64,000 nucleotides of DNA from Zhengitettix transpicula. Lineage: Eukaryota > Arthropoda > Insecta > Orthoptera > Tetrigidae. The notes beneath the pieces are model-generated. The model made no database searches. It was not told the origin of the DNA and was given only the letters and a program-made list of their open reading frames with translations. Positions 48,545 through 59,757 of this stretch are shown here, piece after piece. The stretch covers positions 37,552,587-37,616,586 of the forward strand of contig CM073591.1 in assembly GCA_037074705.1 (NCBI GenBank), read 5' to 3'. The translations under genes were made by a program, and so were the position numbers. Positions within the stretch are counted from its first letter, which is position 1, and every line of letters starts with the position of its first letter.

Positions 48545-49260
48545 TCAGAAAAGCAGCAAACGTCGTATTCAACTCTTAGACATAAAATTTCTTCAGTTTA
48601 AAAAAAATTACAGGCAAGAAACATCGTCCTAAAATCTTAGGGACATAAATTTTTTCAAAAAATTCACAGGCAGGAAACGTGGTCTTAAAATCTTAAAGGC
48701 ATGAAATTTTTCCAAAAATTCCCAAGCAGGAAATGTTGTCCTGAAATATTACAGACATAAAACTTTTCAAAAAATTCACAGGCAGGAAACGTGGTCCTGA
48801 AATCTTAAAGGCATAAAATTTTTCCAAAAATTCCCAGGCAAGAAATGTTGTCCTCAAATATTACAGACATAGAACTTTTCCAAAAATTAACAGGCAAGAA
48901 ACGTGGTCCGGAAATCGTAAAGGCATAAAACTTTTTAAAAAATTCACAGGCAGAAAACGTGGTCCTGAAAACTTAAAGACATAAAACTTTTCCAAAGATT
49001 CACAAGAAGGAAACGTGGTCCTGAAATTATAAAGGCATAAAATTTTTCCAAAAATTCCCAATCAGGAAATTTTGTCCTGAAATATTACGGACATAAAATT
49101 TTTCCAATTATTCACAGACAGGAAACTTGATCCTAAAATCTTAAATGCATAAAATTTTTCCAAAAATTCCCAAGCAGGAAATTTCCGGAAATATTAGACA
49201 TAAAATTTTTCAAAAAATTCACAGGCAGGAAACGTGGTCGTAAAATCTTACAGACATAAA
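48545..49260 (+). repeat. 56-bp minisatellite, 12-13 copies, two alternating variants
   Basis: Unit CATAAAATTTTTCCAAAAAT then TCACAGGCAGGAAACGTGGTC then CTGAAATCTTAAAGG, with boundaries recurring every 56 bases. Two unit types are distinguishable: A (TCACAGGC, AACGTGG, ATCTTAAAGG) and B (TCCCAAGC, AATGTTG, ATATTACAGA). They alternate through much of the array (A B A B A A A B A B A), implying a 112-bp higher-order repeat. The 66-codon minus frame across it is an artefact, although its translation is periodic. Confidence 0.95.
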
Positions 49261-49640
49261 AAAAAGTAGTGTTTGTAAAATTCAGTAACAAATTCATAGT
49301 GTTTATTTACATCACGAACTTCCGAAAACTTTGACATGTTTTCAAACGTTGAGGATTCTATAGAGAATTAATGTTTATTTAAATTTTATCAGTTTATTGG
49401 TAATTTTTATTTCAGTTCCTGAAACCTCTGGTAGATTAGGAAAGTGCCTTCTGGAATTTATTTTCCATTTTCCGTCAACGTCGTGTGTTGAGAATCTCCA
49501 CATTACCAAATTTGACCAATCTATTAAAATATATTTGTGACAAGTTTTATTATCTTCGTTCAGTTTTAACGTGTCGAAATCACATCAATATTTCTCCGTA
49601 AAGTTCGTCTCCTTCTTATTACCAATCTTACCCGATGCAA
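49261..49640. other. AT-rich non-coding DNA
   Basis: Nothing recognised. Confidence 0.45.
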
Positions 49641-50015
49641 GCCATTTGTTTATTTCTACGGCGGATAATCTTGATCTGGAATTAGCAGCTGTCTTCCGCG
49701 TTAACCGTTCTTAATATCGAACGATGAAGCGCTGTTCGAGGGACGTGGAGACTTCTCAGGTAGATTCGAATCTTTGTTTCGGCAGTCGAGGAGGCAGCTG
49801 CGATGAATGATGAGCCATTATTTATTAGCAATAAATCTGCATTCCCTCCGGGTAGCGTGAATGTTAAGGGGGATGCCTTCTAATTTATGCGTTTCGATTA
49901 GCTTAAGGTAAGGTAAGGTAAGGGTATGTGGTTCACGTGAAGCATCTGCCCTATCCTTAACGACTCCTCATTACAATAACCTTGTTCTCTCTCTCTCGCT
50001 CGCTCGCTCTCATTG
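49640..50015. promoter_or_regulatory. Candidate regulatory island with simple repeats
   Basis: Mixed-composition block with CAGCTG sites (E-box type) near 49688 and 49797, a short AAGGT pentamer repeat (49904-49924) and a (CT)n/(CGCT)n tract (49986-50010). Confidence 0.3.
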
Positions 50016-51580
50016 TCTGCACACAGGGAATAACAAATCTATTTCCGTTAAGTCAGTTCTCATACGAGTGTTATCTATCGACAATATTCCTCATCTTCAG
50101 AAACATTCATATTTAATCAAAATGTTTGCTCAATAAATATACGGAATTTCCAACTATACGGTATTGAATATACTAACGAGTTAATGAATATTTATTGCTT
50201 AGGATCGAAAACAACTATGCTATGTTAAGAAAGAATTGTAGTGAAGAACGAGTAATTTCAACTACCTTCAAACTTCAATATTATTCTCATAAATCTGTAG
50301 AATGAAGCAACGACGCCACTCTGTTGCATCGAATAAGCATTTATTTCTACAAAATTTAATAGCAATTATGCATATGTACCCTAATGAATATGTTTTAAAA
50401 TATTAACCGATAAATAATTCATAATCAATAAAATGACGAAGAAACTTGTTTTTATTTGTTGAAAACCATTTATTACCAATCATAATATAATAACAGTCAC
50501 AATTTATATTCCCAAATATTCAGTATATTATTAAAAGAAGTTTTCTCACCTGAGAAAGAAATATTTTGGATGGAGTATATATCAAATATTTTTGAACCGT
50601 TTAAATTTATAACAAAAATTGGATTGAAATTAATGACTTGAACAGTTCCTTAGGTAAACTAAGGATTCTATTAGACTAATAATATTGAATTTAAAGTGGA
50701 ATTTTTTTAAACTGAATTATTACTTATATAAATTTAGGTATTCTACATAAATGCTATTGTGTCAGGTTTGTAATAAATATTGCGACTATTTTAATAGGAT
50801 GACTAGTTTTTTTCTCCGATGAAAGTAAGACGACTTTGCGTTGGCAGATCTCCCGTTGAACGGTAAACGTAAAATCCGACTATTTTATCAGATAGACAAG
50901 CCAAAGACTGGTAAAGGCCTCAAGTTTTGTACTTGAGAAATGTCTTCTATATACGCACTACCAGTAAATACGATCCGGTTGTGGCTCTGCGTAATGCAAC
51001 TTACGTTGTAGCAGAGAGAGAAGGATGCTTAGTATAAGTGTTTTAAGTGTGATCGGTCCTCCTAAACTTGTTAAAAAGTTGTTCGGTCGATATTCCATCC
51101 GTGGGAATCGTTTTTGGGAATTACTAGACTTTTAGATGTCAAGATTCAAAATTTTCTTTTAACGCAATATTATTTCATAATTTATAAAACAGTAACATTC
51201 TAATTCCTATATAGAATACATTCACGTGATATATAATGATCATTTTCATAAACTCATATTTTCGTTTCTCTAATACCAACTATCTGGATTATTAAAGTGT
51301 TTATTAATGACACGCAAGTAATACATTTTTTGAAATTATATTTAGTAATAATTTTCGTGTTTTACGTGCAACAGTATACGTGTCTTGTGGTAATGGTCAA
51401 GAGATGCCTGAACCGTTACACGGAAACGTAGTCTGCAGTTCCACATAGTGTCTTTGAATCCACCTGGAAAAGAAATTTAGTTTCATTTAACAGCTAATTC
51501 AGATAATGAGAGATAAAATCTGAGTCATTTCATCACATGAGAGAAATATGTCGATTACCCGTTGTATAATCATCAGAATC
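50016..51580. other. AT-rich non-coding DNA
   Basis: AT-rich with a mixed patch at about 50820-51100. Nothing recognised. Confidence 0.45.
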
Positions 51581-51584
51581 ACAT

Positions 51585-51905
51585 TGGTGAGCCAGATAGG
51601 CTGAGGAAGAGATTTGCTTTCTGGTGATTGGCCCCTGTGGTACGGTGGACCGAGGAGTCTGAAACGTCGGGCCACACTGTGGAAGGACCACCCACGCGTC
51701 CTGAGTGGGCGGTGACACGCGCGAGGTCCTCGGTTCGAGTCCACGACACGTGCGCCCGCAATTAAAGGACGTGTAGTAATAACGGGCCATTACCAGCGTC
51801 CAAGAGGTCCGCTGTACAACAACAACAGGTGTTGCGAACCCTGCAGTCGGGCACCGGGACCGATGCAAAACCATCCGTGAAGATCGGATGCGCGATGCGG
51901 ATAGT
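51585..51905 (+). mobile_element. tRNA-related SINE relic with long head
   Basis: GC-rich block with an A-box-like TGTGGTACGGTGGACC (about 51636) and a B-box-like CGGTTCGAGTCCAC (about 51731). They are some 90 bases apart, longer than in a tRNA, so sequence may have been inserted in the head. The minus-strand reading gives RGLEPRTSRV, a peptide typical of translated tRNA-SINE B boxes. Minus frames of 60-113 codons are open because the block is GC-rich. It appears to be a different SINE family from the copies at 40.8 and 58.1 kb. Confidence 0.55.
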
Positions 51906-52880
51906 GATAAGCGATCCTTGAAGTTAAAAACAAGCTGGAAGGAAATAATTTTTTTTATAATGTCGTACGCATTTCTCCAAATGCGAACGTATTCATAAAA
52001 TCAGGTGATGTGTATTAGTAACTAAATAAATACTTAGGTAACAGAGCATTTGGCTTAGACAGGTGCTACAATTTTTTGCAGGAAAGTTTTCAGCTTCATA
52101 ATTATGCTTTGAAATTACAGAGCATTTATTAAGTATAGATGCGTACTTTTATTATATTTTTTATTATTTCAATGTTGAAGCTACGACAATTGGACTTTCT
52201 GGAATACATAGGCCATTGAGTATAAAGTAAGTATATTGTAAATAAACTTATCGATAATTATTTTCAATTTTTAGGATTTCATATTAATCTTTCCGATATC
52301 CTTTAAAACGCTCATTCATTCCCATTTTACTCCAAATAACGTGATATTTTTCTCAACTACGCTGCCCGTCAATTTATACTGAGAATTAGTGATGTTTTAG
52401 TGCTTTGGTTTCTCATTGAATTAAGAAAGGCGGTTGTTGAGTTTTCGTGTCTTTTTTAATAAGAATAAATAAATTTACTGTGAAGTTAATTACGGCTACA
52501 TGAATTAGTTTGCTATAACCAACTGTATTAGTCACTTACTAAATTTTTGTCTGATTATTGTAATTAATAGCAAAATATGAAGTAGGTATGCTGTAGCTTA
52601 TTATTTAAATCAGTGGTGGAACAATTTACAAATTAATATACAATTATTTGTTCATCGCTTAAATTTAGATGCCTTCTGATAAGTCCTTTTAAATTTTGTG
52701 GTATCAGTATATAGTAAAAATCTAAAGTAATAATAAGTATAATAGGTGGAAAAGTAAAAAATTTGAATACAATATTTTTCTCGTAGTAATGTTGTAAAGT
52801 TGATACAATTTTGCATTATTTAATCAATTATCTTTATTGCTTTACTGTCATTTTCTAGGATTTTCTTTTTACTTCAAGAT
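51906..52880. other. AT-rich non-coding DNA
   Basis: Nothing recognised. Confidence 0.45.
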
Positions 52881-53190
52881 AAACGGTCCAAGGTGGGGTC
52901 TTCATCAGTTAGCAAAATTAATATATTTCCTAGTTTCATTCCCTTATCTCCGGAGATCAGTAATGGAAGCAAGTTCCCTTTCCGTGATGTCGAAGGTTAA
53001 CCTCGCCGGCAGATTTTTTATCTGGCCCACGTAATCGCCGAGTTAAACTGCTGGTTATTAAACTTATAATTGGAATGACGCTCCTGTTCCTTACGAATCC
53101 TTACAAGACCGCAGAACAACTCACTCGCTGCGTTTTGACTTAGCGAATGAAATTAAACGTTCCCGAACTTTAGTTACATTCTCGTATTCA
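52880..53190. promoter_or_regulatory. Candidate regulatory island
   Basis: Mixed-composition block with TCGCCGGCAG, CACGTAATCGCCGAG and ATTAAACTTATAATTGG (homeodomain-like). No exon-like frame beyond 65 codons. Confidence 0.25.
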
Positions 53191-54370
53191 CTGCACGATT
53201 CCAAACTGTACGAAACATATTTACAGAGTTTCTCATATACAAATTTCCATGGAGGTATTTTATTCCCTCCTCAAGCTAATTTGTAAGTATTATTTACCCT
53301 GAGTAATTTTAAAATGATCCAAGTTATATACAACCCGAAAAGCTAGATCAGACAAATTTTTTATAATTTGTTACACCATGTCTGAGATTTGTCTCAATTT
53401 GTGCTGTATCTATAGCAGAATTTTATGTAGGCCTTACATGTCGAATTCGAACAGAAAATGGAAAAGTTATATTTCACTCTTATCCAAGATAAACATTTGT
53501 TGATAAGGTTTACGTAACTGTTGGATGCCATTAGCAGAATGTATTAAAAAACAATTATAAACAGTGAAGTATTTCAAAATTAAAATATCTATGCAATGAA
53601 GTATACGAATACTGTTTTTTTTACAAATTGAAGAAAAACCCTTTATTATTAAGAGTAATGTGAAATACTCTTTGTTCCTCGACACTTTTTTCAAGATGTA
53701 GCCTCATTATTCTACACCCTTACAGACTCGATATACATCTGCCACGTTTATATCTTTACGCAGCTTTATTTTACTTTCCCACACCTGTAACTGTGTTTAT
53801 TTTGCTCTATTTATCTCTGTGGGTGCTTTCAAAATTCCATTCGTGCACCAAAAGGTGTTCTAAGACTTTTCCATTTTTTTATGATCATCTGCACGTCTGT
53901 AGCTATTGTACTACTTTCTTCCAAAGTACGCCTTAGCATTTTCCTGTAATAATATAACTTGCACTACAACTTTTTAGTTCTTTATGTCAGTGCTGCGATA
54001 CTCATTGGCTACTTAAATCACAAACCGTTATGCATTTTGATTGGCTTAGACATTTTTTTCTCCAAATAATACCATAACGGGTTCATTTTCTCACTGAACT
54101 TTTCAGTGTTCATAACAACATATCTGCAAGGATTGATTTTTGTTAAATGAAAAAAATAATATTTTCATTATCAATATTACATTTAATCACAAGATAAATG
54201 AATTTAAATTTATTTTGAAGGAGTTTAATAGTATATTTTTATTTAGAACCGTGACATTGTAACAGTTCGATTCAATGTCCCATTTAATATTGATTTTAAA
54301 TAATAAAATGTTGAATAAACCGTATATGGCTATGGTACAGTATGCCTACTCCATTCAAGTAGCGCATAGA
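53191..54370. other. AT-rich non-coding DNA
   Basis: AT-rich, pyrimidine-biased at about 53700-53960. Nothing recognised. Confidence 0.45.
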
Positions 54371-54612
54371 TTTAATAATAAAAAATATAGCCAAATAGAG
54401 GCAAAATAAGTGATAATATAAATTTCACACAACGTTTCTGGGATCCTTGTCCCTTTCTTCAGGTGCTTTTGAGTTTTGTCAACTGACGAGTGAAGTTGTG
54501 TCGCTCCAGGCTCTTCTTAGCACCTGAATAAATGGTCAAGGATCCCAGACACGTTGTGTGGTACTTATATTATCACTTGTTTGGTCTGTATTTGGCTTTC
54601 TTTTAATTAATA
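54371..54612. mobile_element. Foldback element FB1, complete copy A
   Basis: Terminal inverted repeats start at AGCCAAATAGAGGCAAAATAAG (54389 onward, partial quote) and end at TTTGGTCTGTATTTGGCT (54580-54597). The arms are about 75-80 bases and contain CACACAACG/CGTTGTGTGG. The left arm, read on the minus strand, has CTGAAGA (54456-54462), a possible GGGA/TCCC stem and GAAAC (54434-54438). The right arm has the same layout but is mutated (CTGAATA, GACAC). The central loop is about 50 bases with GTTGTGTCGCTCCAGGCTC. Non-coding MITE-like element; superfamily uncertain. Confidence 0.8.
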
Positions 54613-54773
54613 AATTCTCGCGGTTAAGCACCAGGTTCAGATTTCTGGAAGTTGTCGTTTCTGCGGTCATTCTCTACCGCTTTCTTCAGACTATTAATAA
54701 TTTACACCGGGAAAGCTCACATTAATTAATCTTTTTTATTAATAATTTTCAATCAGACGTAATTTTTTTCATT

Positions 54774-55281
54774 TTAGCGCATAGATTTGTTGACACCTTC
54801 CAGTGGCGCAAATGTTCCTCCTTCTATACGTTCTTCGACTTTCAGTTGGGATGCGTTTTCATTTGGATATGCCCATGGTGTAGGGGATAGGTCATCCTTA
54901 AAGCGTTATCCATCTGCTTGAGTGGCGTCATTTCTGGCTGCATCACTGCTGCAGCCACTCCTCCAGTATAGCTTTTTTCTTACGCACTACACGCTTAGGA
55001 AGCAGATTTACACAATAGTGCTTCTTTGTACACCAAGTAGTAAGCAGCAATTAGTCTTACTTGGGAGAGACCGATGTAACCAATTTATGTACGTGATGAC
55101 CTTCACGTGCACAAAAGCTATGCTGGATCCTCCTGAACACTTGTGTCAACAATTGCCAGTTTGGCCTCACAGAACTGTCTAGCTGAAAATAATTCTGTGT
55201 TTCCTTAAACCATTCGTTTTTGGTGCTGGACAGACGAAAATGTTCTGCTGCATACAATTTCATGATGTCTCTGGCTTTCAA
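54774..55281 (-). pseudogene. Frameshifted coding relic, product not identified
   Basis: The minus strand reads protein-like in changing frames. A 74-codon frame at 55057-55281 is followed by a stop. Shorter protein-like pieces then appear in other frames, finishing with a segment containing PTPWAYPNEN and EERIEGGTFAPLEG and a TAA stop at 54774-54776. Frame changes and stops break it in at least two places. It lacks obvious introns, which would fit a processed pseudogene or a transposon-protein relic. I do not recognise the family. The ~40 bases just after the stop recur at about 45880-45926, which hints at repeat origin. Confidence 0.4.
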
Positions 55282-55339
55282 TATTAAATAATAATTATTA
55301 ACCTATATAAACTACCATCTCATCCCATACAACATTGGT

Positions 55340-55900
55340 TTTCAGCATCATATTATATCAATTAGCTTCCATAGGGACACATTAATGTGACTGGGAAGCC
55401 GATAGTGTTAAAGATATTCCGTCAGAAAAGATCAGAAGTGTGGCCACATCGAACGAGTATAAAATAATAGCGAAATCGGCTCCATATTGGATTACAGGAA
55501 GTGGCAAGTATTTAGATATTATGCAGAAAGTGTTTGCGTGAGCAAGGCTCATAGGTCACGAGGGCCGTATCATTATGCCAGGGTTCCTGGAATTAGTCCA
55601 ATATCAGCAACGGATCTGAGTGTGTTGTTCCCGACGTGGAAATTACTATCATCAGCAGCGAGTTAACAGCGTAATCAACGAGCCAGTCTTTATCGCACTA
55701 CTTAGCTTTTTAATACAGCTTAGTACGCCGGTATCTGAATCAGGGCGGGATCTATATTCGGTTTAGAGACATTGTCTTCAGCCCGAAATCGACGGAACTC
55801 ATGGAACGGCCGGAAATTCATTACCCACTTCAAGATAACCCTCAACCCAAAATCCAATCTGAGCTGCTCAACGATAATAGGGCTGAATAAAGTAGTTCCT
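55340..55900. promoter_or_regulatory. Candidate regulatory island
   Basis: Long high-complexity block with mixed GC. Motifs include GGGCGGGATC, CCGAAATCGACGG and GGAACGGCCGGAAATTC. No open frame of note. Composition suggests functional non-coding DNA. Confidence 0.3.
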
Positions 55901-57040
55901 ATTTAATTTGGACGATGAGAGTAATATGCATGGGAGTATGCTGATTCCTGAATATACTACCTATTCTCCCAGAAGAACAGAGATTACGAACTCAAAAGGA
56001 TAACTATCTCATCCTTTCTTCTTCACCCTATTTTTCTTACTTTCTTATTTATTTATCCTCGACTCCAACATTTCATCGACCGTTACGTGATATCTGTGAG
56101 AAATTGCTGATAGTTTTATAAATTAATTATTTCATTCAGTTTAATGCACTTATCGTTTTTTCATCGATATATAAAGATCAGAAAATTTATTATTACAATA
56201 TAGTAGAGTTGTGGAAAATAAAATTTCTTGTGGATTCGTTCTCCTTGTAGCCAAGAATACTTGTACTAATTTGTAGCTGCTAACAAGGGGCTAATAAATC
56301 TACAAATAATTTACTATGTTTAAATTTAAACGTCTATTATTTAATTGATAATTGGAGCAGAAATCAGTGTCCTTCAAACTACAAAATATTTTTAAAAACT
56401 TCAACGACTAAGTTGAACACTGAGCATTCCACATTTACAATTTGATAATCATACGATAAAGAATATATAGCGTACTAACTAATTTATATAGAAAGTAATT
56501 TCATTGTCCTGCATTCTCATTTTAAAACCATTGATATAAAAATGACGAAAAGATATATGAATTACGTAATATATACAGTTTATTTCCTACAAATATATTT
56601 ATATTACATTTTCCAACTTCATGTTCTTGAAGGACTTACAGGTTGTGTTCTGTAACTCATCAAAAGTCGTTAAAATAAACTAAAACTCCAAGAGCCCAAG
56701 GAATATTTATTGAACAATTTAATAAAATCGGTAGTTATATACACGCTTTTGATTTGAAAAATTGTTGGTCACCATTGCAATGAGTATTTTTTGTCTTTTT
56801 ATGTATCCACGTCGTCCTTCTCAAGGGTAAATAAATTATTTTCTGAATGATTCTGCACATAATCTTCATTTACAGTCATTCTATTGATAAATAGATACTT
56901 TCGTCGGTTTGTTTTCATAATTTTAGAACATTTCCGAATTAAAATAACTCAAGACTATTCTCATCTTTAGCTTGATTCTAGGATGAATAATTTTGGATCA
57001 AATTTAATATGACACGAGATCTAAAAGCTCAACGTCTTCT
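55901..57040. other. AT-rich non-coding DNA
   Basis: Nothing recognised. Confidence 0.45.
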
Positions 57041-57700
57041 TCAAGCAACAAACGAAAACCAGACCAGAGGAATCTCTGTTACCGGCTGCTTGATCACTGG
57101 ACCGTGGCACCTTACTGTCCTGGTTCTTGAGGGACATCATGATTTACTAAAGCGCTTCCTCGATTCGAAACCTGCATAGCTCGCAAACTGGATCGCATGC
57201 AGGTGTGTTTTTTTTATTGATAAGATTTGGATGATCAATAATGGTTGGATTCAGGTTTTTTTTCTTCTTCCGAGAACCGTTTCTAAAGCAAGGTTGGGAG
57301 GGAGTTGCACAACTGGACACGCATAAGACTAATACAGTATCCGCAATTGAATGAATGGATGGCCGTCTGCCGAGAAACAGGTTATGGTGCTGTTTTTCGG
57401 TTAGGCGGTTGATCGGGGGATGGATGGCACTGGTCAAGCCAGAAATCCATCCAACTGGCCATAACCGAAAACCTTTTGAGAATGGAACCTCATAGTCGTG
57501 TTTGATTTACAGTCGATTACCCTATCTGCTGCGATCTCGACCAACTTTTGATTTATCGCATGGGAATGGCAGTTTAAATGGCATCTAATTACTCTGATTC
57601 GCCTCGATAATAATTCACAATCGGACAGATAGCGAATGATAATAGTTTTTAATACTACGCTTATCCTCATATCGCTTTGAGTTGTTCAGCTACTTCAGAT
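57040..57700. promoter_or_regulatory. Candidate regulatory island
   Basis: Mixed-composition block. Minus frames of 96 codons (57147-57437) and 78 codons (57434-57670) adjoin without recognisable domains. Contains GCATCTAATTACTC and ATTATTCGC-like sites. It could be non-coding regulatory DNA; an exon is not excluded. Confidence 0.25.
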
Positions 57701-58112
57701 AAATTTCCGGTGAGCTGGGGTCATAAAATGCCTTCATGTATCTTTTATTATTATGCGTATGGAATTTATTTTAGAAAGCTTTAAAAATGATAGACTAAGT
57801 CAATCGAGAATGAACTATATAAAATGGAAATATGTTTAAAGATCTTTAAATGTAGTGTTGTTAGTATGTCATAAGTACGTGTCATAGATAGTACTTTAAG
57901 TTTACGTAATTTTAAAAAATGGTTTTACGGACGGCTATGGTTACAAGTGCCGACAATAATTCGATGCAAGAAAAATAAATTTATTTTACAATCTGAGGAC
58001 TTCGTTACGATTTATTATTTAAACTTATAGAGTTTGAAATACGGACCCTCTATAATAATTCTATAAAAAAATTTCTAATATAAAAGAAATAAAACTTGGA
58101 ATAATTTAAAGC
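57701..58112. other. AT-rich non-coding DNA
   Basis: Nothing recognised. Confidence 0.45.
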
Positions 58113-58125
58113 AATAACCTTTTGG

Positions 58126-58329
58126 CCGACCTCCTGTGGTGTAGTGGTCAGCGTCACTGTCTCGCATAACAGAGGTTCCGGGTTCGAATTCCGTCGCGGA
58201 CATGAATGTTGTCTTCCCATACCGAGAACCCCCACAAAATTAGTTCCGTGATTTCTTAAATGAAAAAAGCGTACAAATGTGCTAATTACCAAAGTTGTTG
58301 ATGCGACTAAAAATAAAATTAAAAATAAA
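58126..58329 (+). mobile_element. tRNA-derived SINE, copy 2, with target-site duplication
   Basis: About 204 bp. The tRNA-like head (about 58128-58203) has the A-box-like TGGTGTAGTGGTCAGCGT and the B-box-like GGGTTCGAATTCC at about tRNA spacing. A body of about 90 bases and a TAAAA-rich tail (CTAAAAATAAAATTAAAAA) follow. It is flanked by AACCTTTTGG (58116-58125) and AACCTTCTGG (58330-58339), one difference. This is the hallmark of LINE-mobilised SINEs transcribed by RNA polymerase III. Head, body and orientation match the minus-strand copy at 40791-40989. Confidence 0.92.
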
Positions 58330-58339
58330 AACCTTCTGG

Positions 58340-59190
58340 AACTTCCCGATAATCATCCCAAGTTAGACAAGTAACTGAAGACAAAACAAGTCTCGTTTTT
58401 CAACATTCAAGTTGTTACTTTTTTCCTCATATGATTTTGATGTTTTAGCCGTTAAGGAACGAATAAAATAAAATTTACGTAATGTTTCTTAATTTCATAA
58501 TTTTTTGTTCATGAGAGGTGAATTTGAAATTTGAATGCGAGCGTCTCGTAACTTACATTATCCTCAAATTTTGTAATTAAATAAGGTGATGTAAGAAATT
58601 TTAATTCTAAGGTGTGAACGTTGCACGTACGCTTTGTAGACATAAACATTGAAATATTTTAAATTTAAAGTAGTAGAAATGTTGCTTGCAGAACGTAGCA
58701 CTGACAGAAATAAAACATAAATTTGATTACTTGGTAAGGACGACTATTTTTCTTTCCTCGAACAATTAACAAATTTGAAAAACTAAGAAATAATAGATTT
58801 TTCCTATCTGGAATGCACAACGCTTATTTATGTGCCTCATATAAACTACTGTTAGATTTTAGAGACCCCAGGATATTTCTCGAGAAAGAACTAAACCATA
58901 AAATTAATCTGAGAGATGAACAAGGATCTTGGCAAAGTTTAAATTGATAAATAGAATAATGAAGGTGTGCAATTAATTAATCCCGAGTTCCTTTAGATTT
59001 ATTCCTGACTTGCGAAAACTCAGGATTTGAATTAAACAAATCTAGTGTCGTTATAATTTTACAGAAATATCCTCTCCTCGTTCATGAATGTAAAAAAATT
59101 ATTTACGAATTAATACTTAAAGTAGTGAGAATTGTATCAGTAATATAATTCAAAAAATCAATTTTTGCTGTGTAAAGAATATGTAAATAT
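58340..59190. other. AT-rich non-coding DNA
   Basis: Nothing recognised. Confidence 0.45.
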
Positions 59191-59640
59191 TTTATCCTTT
59201 TATTATATATTTATCGCATGGTGCTAATATTAATTTTTTTAGCCTTAATTAGACAGCTTTAGATTTGACAAATATTATCAATAATCCTAGTCTTTAATCA
59301 GTCAGTTTTTTAATTTGTAATATAAAAAATAAGATAAATTAGCAAAATACACACCAAAGAAGTGGTGATACAAATACCACCCGAGTATTTGAAAACTTGT
59401 CCTTCCTTCAGGTATTTTATCCTATTATTATATATTTGTCGCATAATGCTAATATTAATTTTTTACCATATTTATTAAGCTTTAAGTTTAAAAAATATTA
59501 TCAATAATTCTAGTCTTGAATCAGTCAGTTTTTTAATTTATAATATTAAAAATAAGATAAAATAGCAAAATACAGACAAAATAAGTGGTGATATAAATAC
59601 CACCCAAGTGTTTGAAAAGTCGTCCTTTCGTCAGGTACTA
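59191..59640 (+). repeat. 225-bp tandem duplication including an FB1 left arm
   Basis: 59191-59415 and 59416-59640 match over their full length with scattered differences, e.g. TTTATCCTATTATTATATAT versus TTTATCCTTTTATTATATAT and AATCAGTCAGTTTTTTAATTT in both. Each unit ends with an FB1 left arm (AGCAAAATACA...AAATACCACCC). Divergence suggests an old event. Confidence 0.9.
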
Positions 59641-59757
59641 AGAAAACAAAAACGCAAGAGCGACACAACCACACAATACAATTTTCCAGAAAAGTTTTGT
59701 GGTATTTTTATTATTACTTCTTTTGCCTGTATTTGACTATTTAATCTTATTATTAAG
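59550..59757. mobile_element. Foldback element FB1, copy E
   Basis: Inverted termini run from AATAAGATAAAATAGCAAAAT (59550 region) to TTTGCCTGTATTTGACTATTTAATCTTATT (split: right terminus near 59721-59757). The loop has GAGCGACACAACCACAC. The minus-strand left arm has CTGACGA followed by a GGACG-containing stem region and CAAAC, a variant of the hammerhead-like layout. The left arm is the second copy within the 225-bp tandem duplication. Confidence 0.75.

Noticed and set aside
48861..49061. Periodic 66-codon minus frame as a repeat protein
   Set aside because: The periodicity comes from the 56-bp minisatellite. 56 is not a multiple of three, so the frame rotates between units.
48583..49258. 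CRISPR array
   Set aside because: Units are contiguous and similar throughout with no unique spacers, and the surrounding DNA is eukaryotic in character.
49904..49924. AAGGT pentamer run as telomeric repeat
   Set aside because: The arthropod telomere unit is TTAGG; this run reads AAGGT/TAAGG, is only about four units long and sits inside ordinary sequence.
51533..51874. 113-codon minus frame as a protein
   Set aside because: It contains the RGLEPRTSR-type string produced when tRNA-SINE B boxes are translated, and all three minus frames are open across the same GC-rich block.
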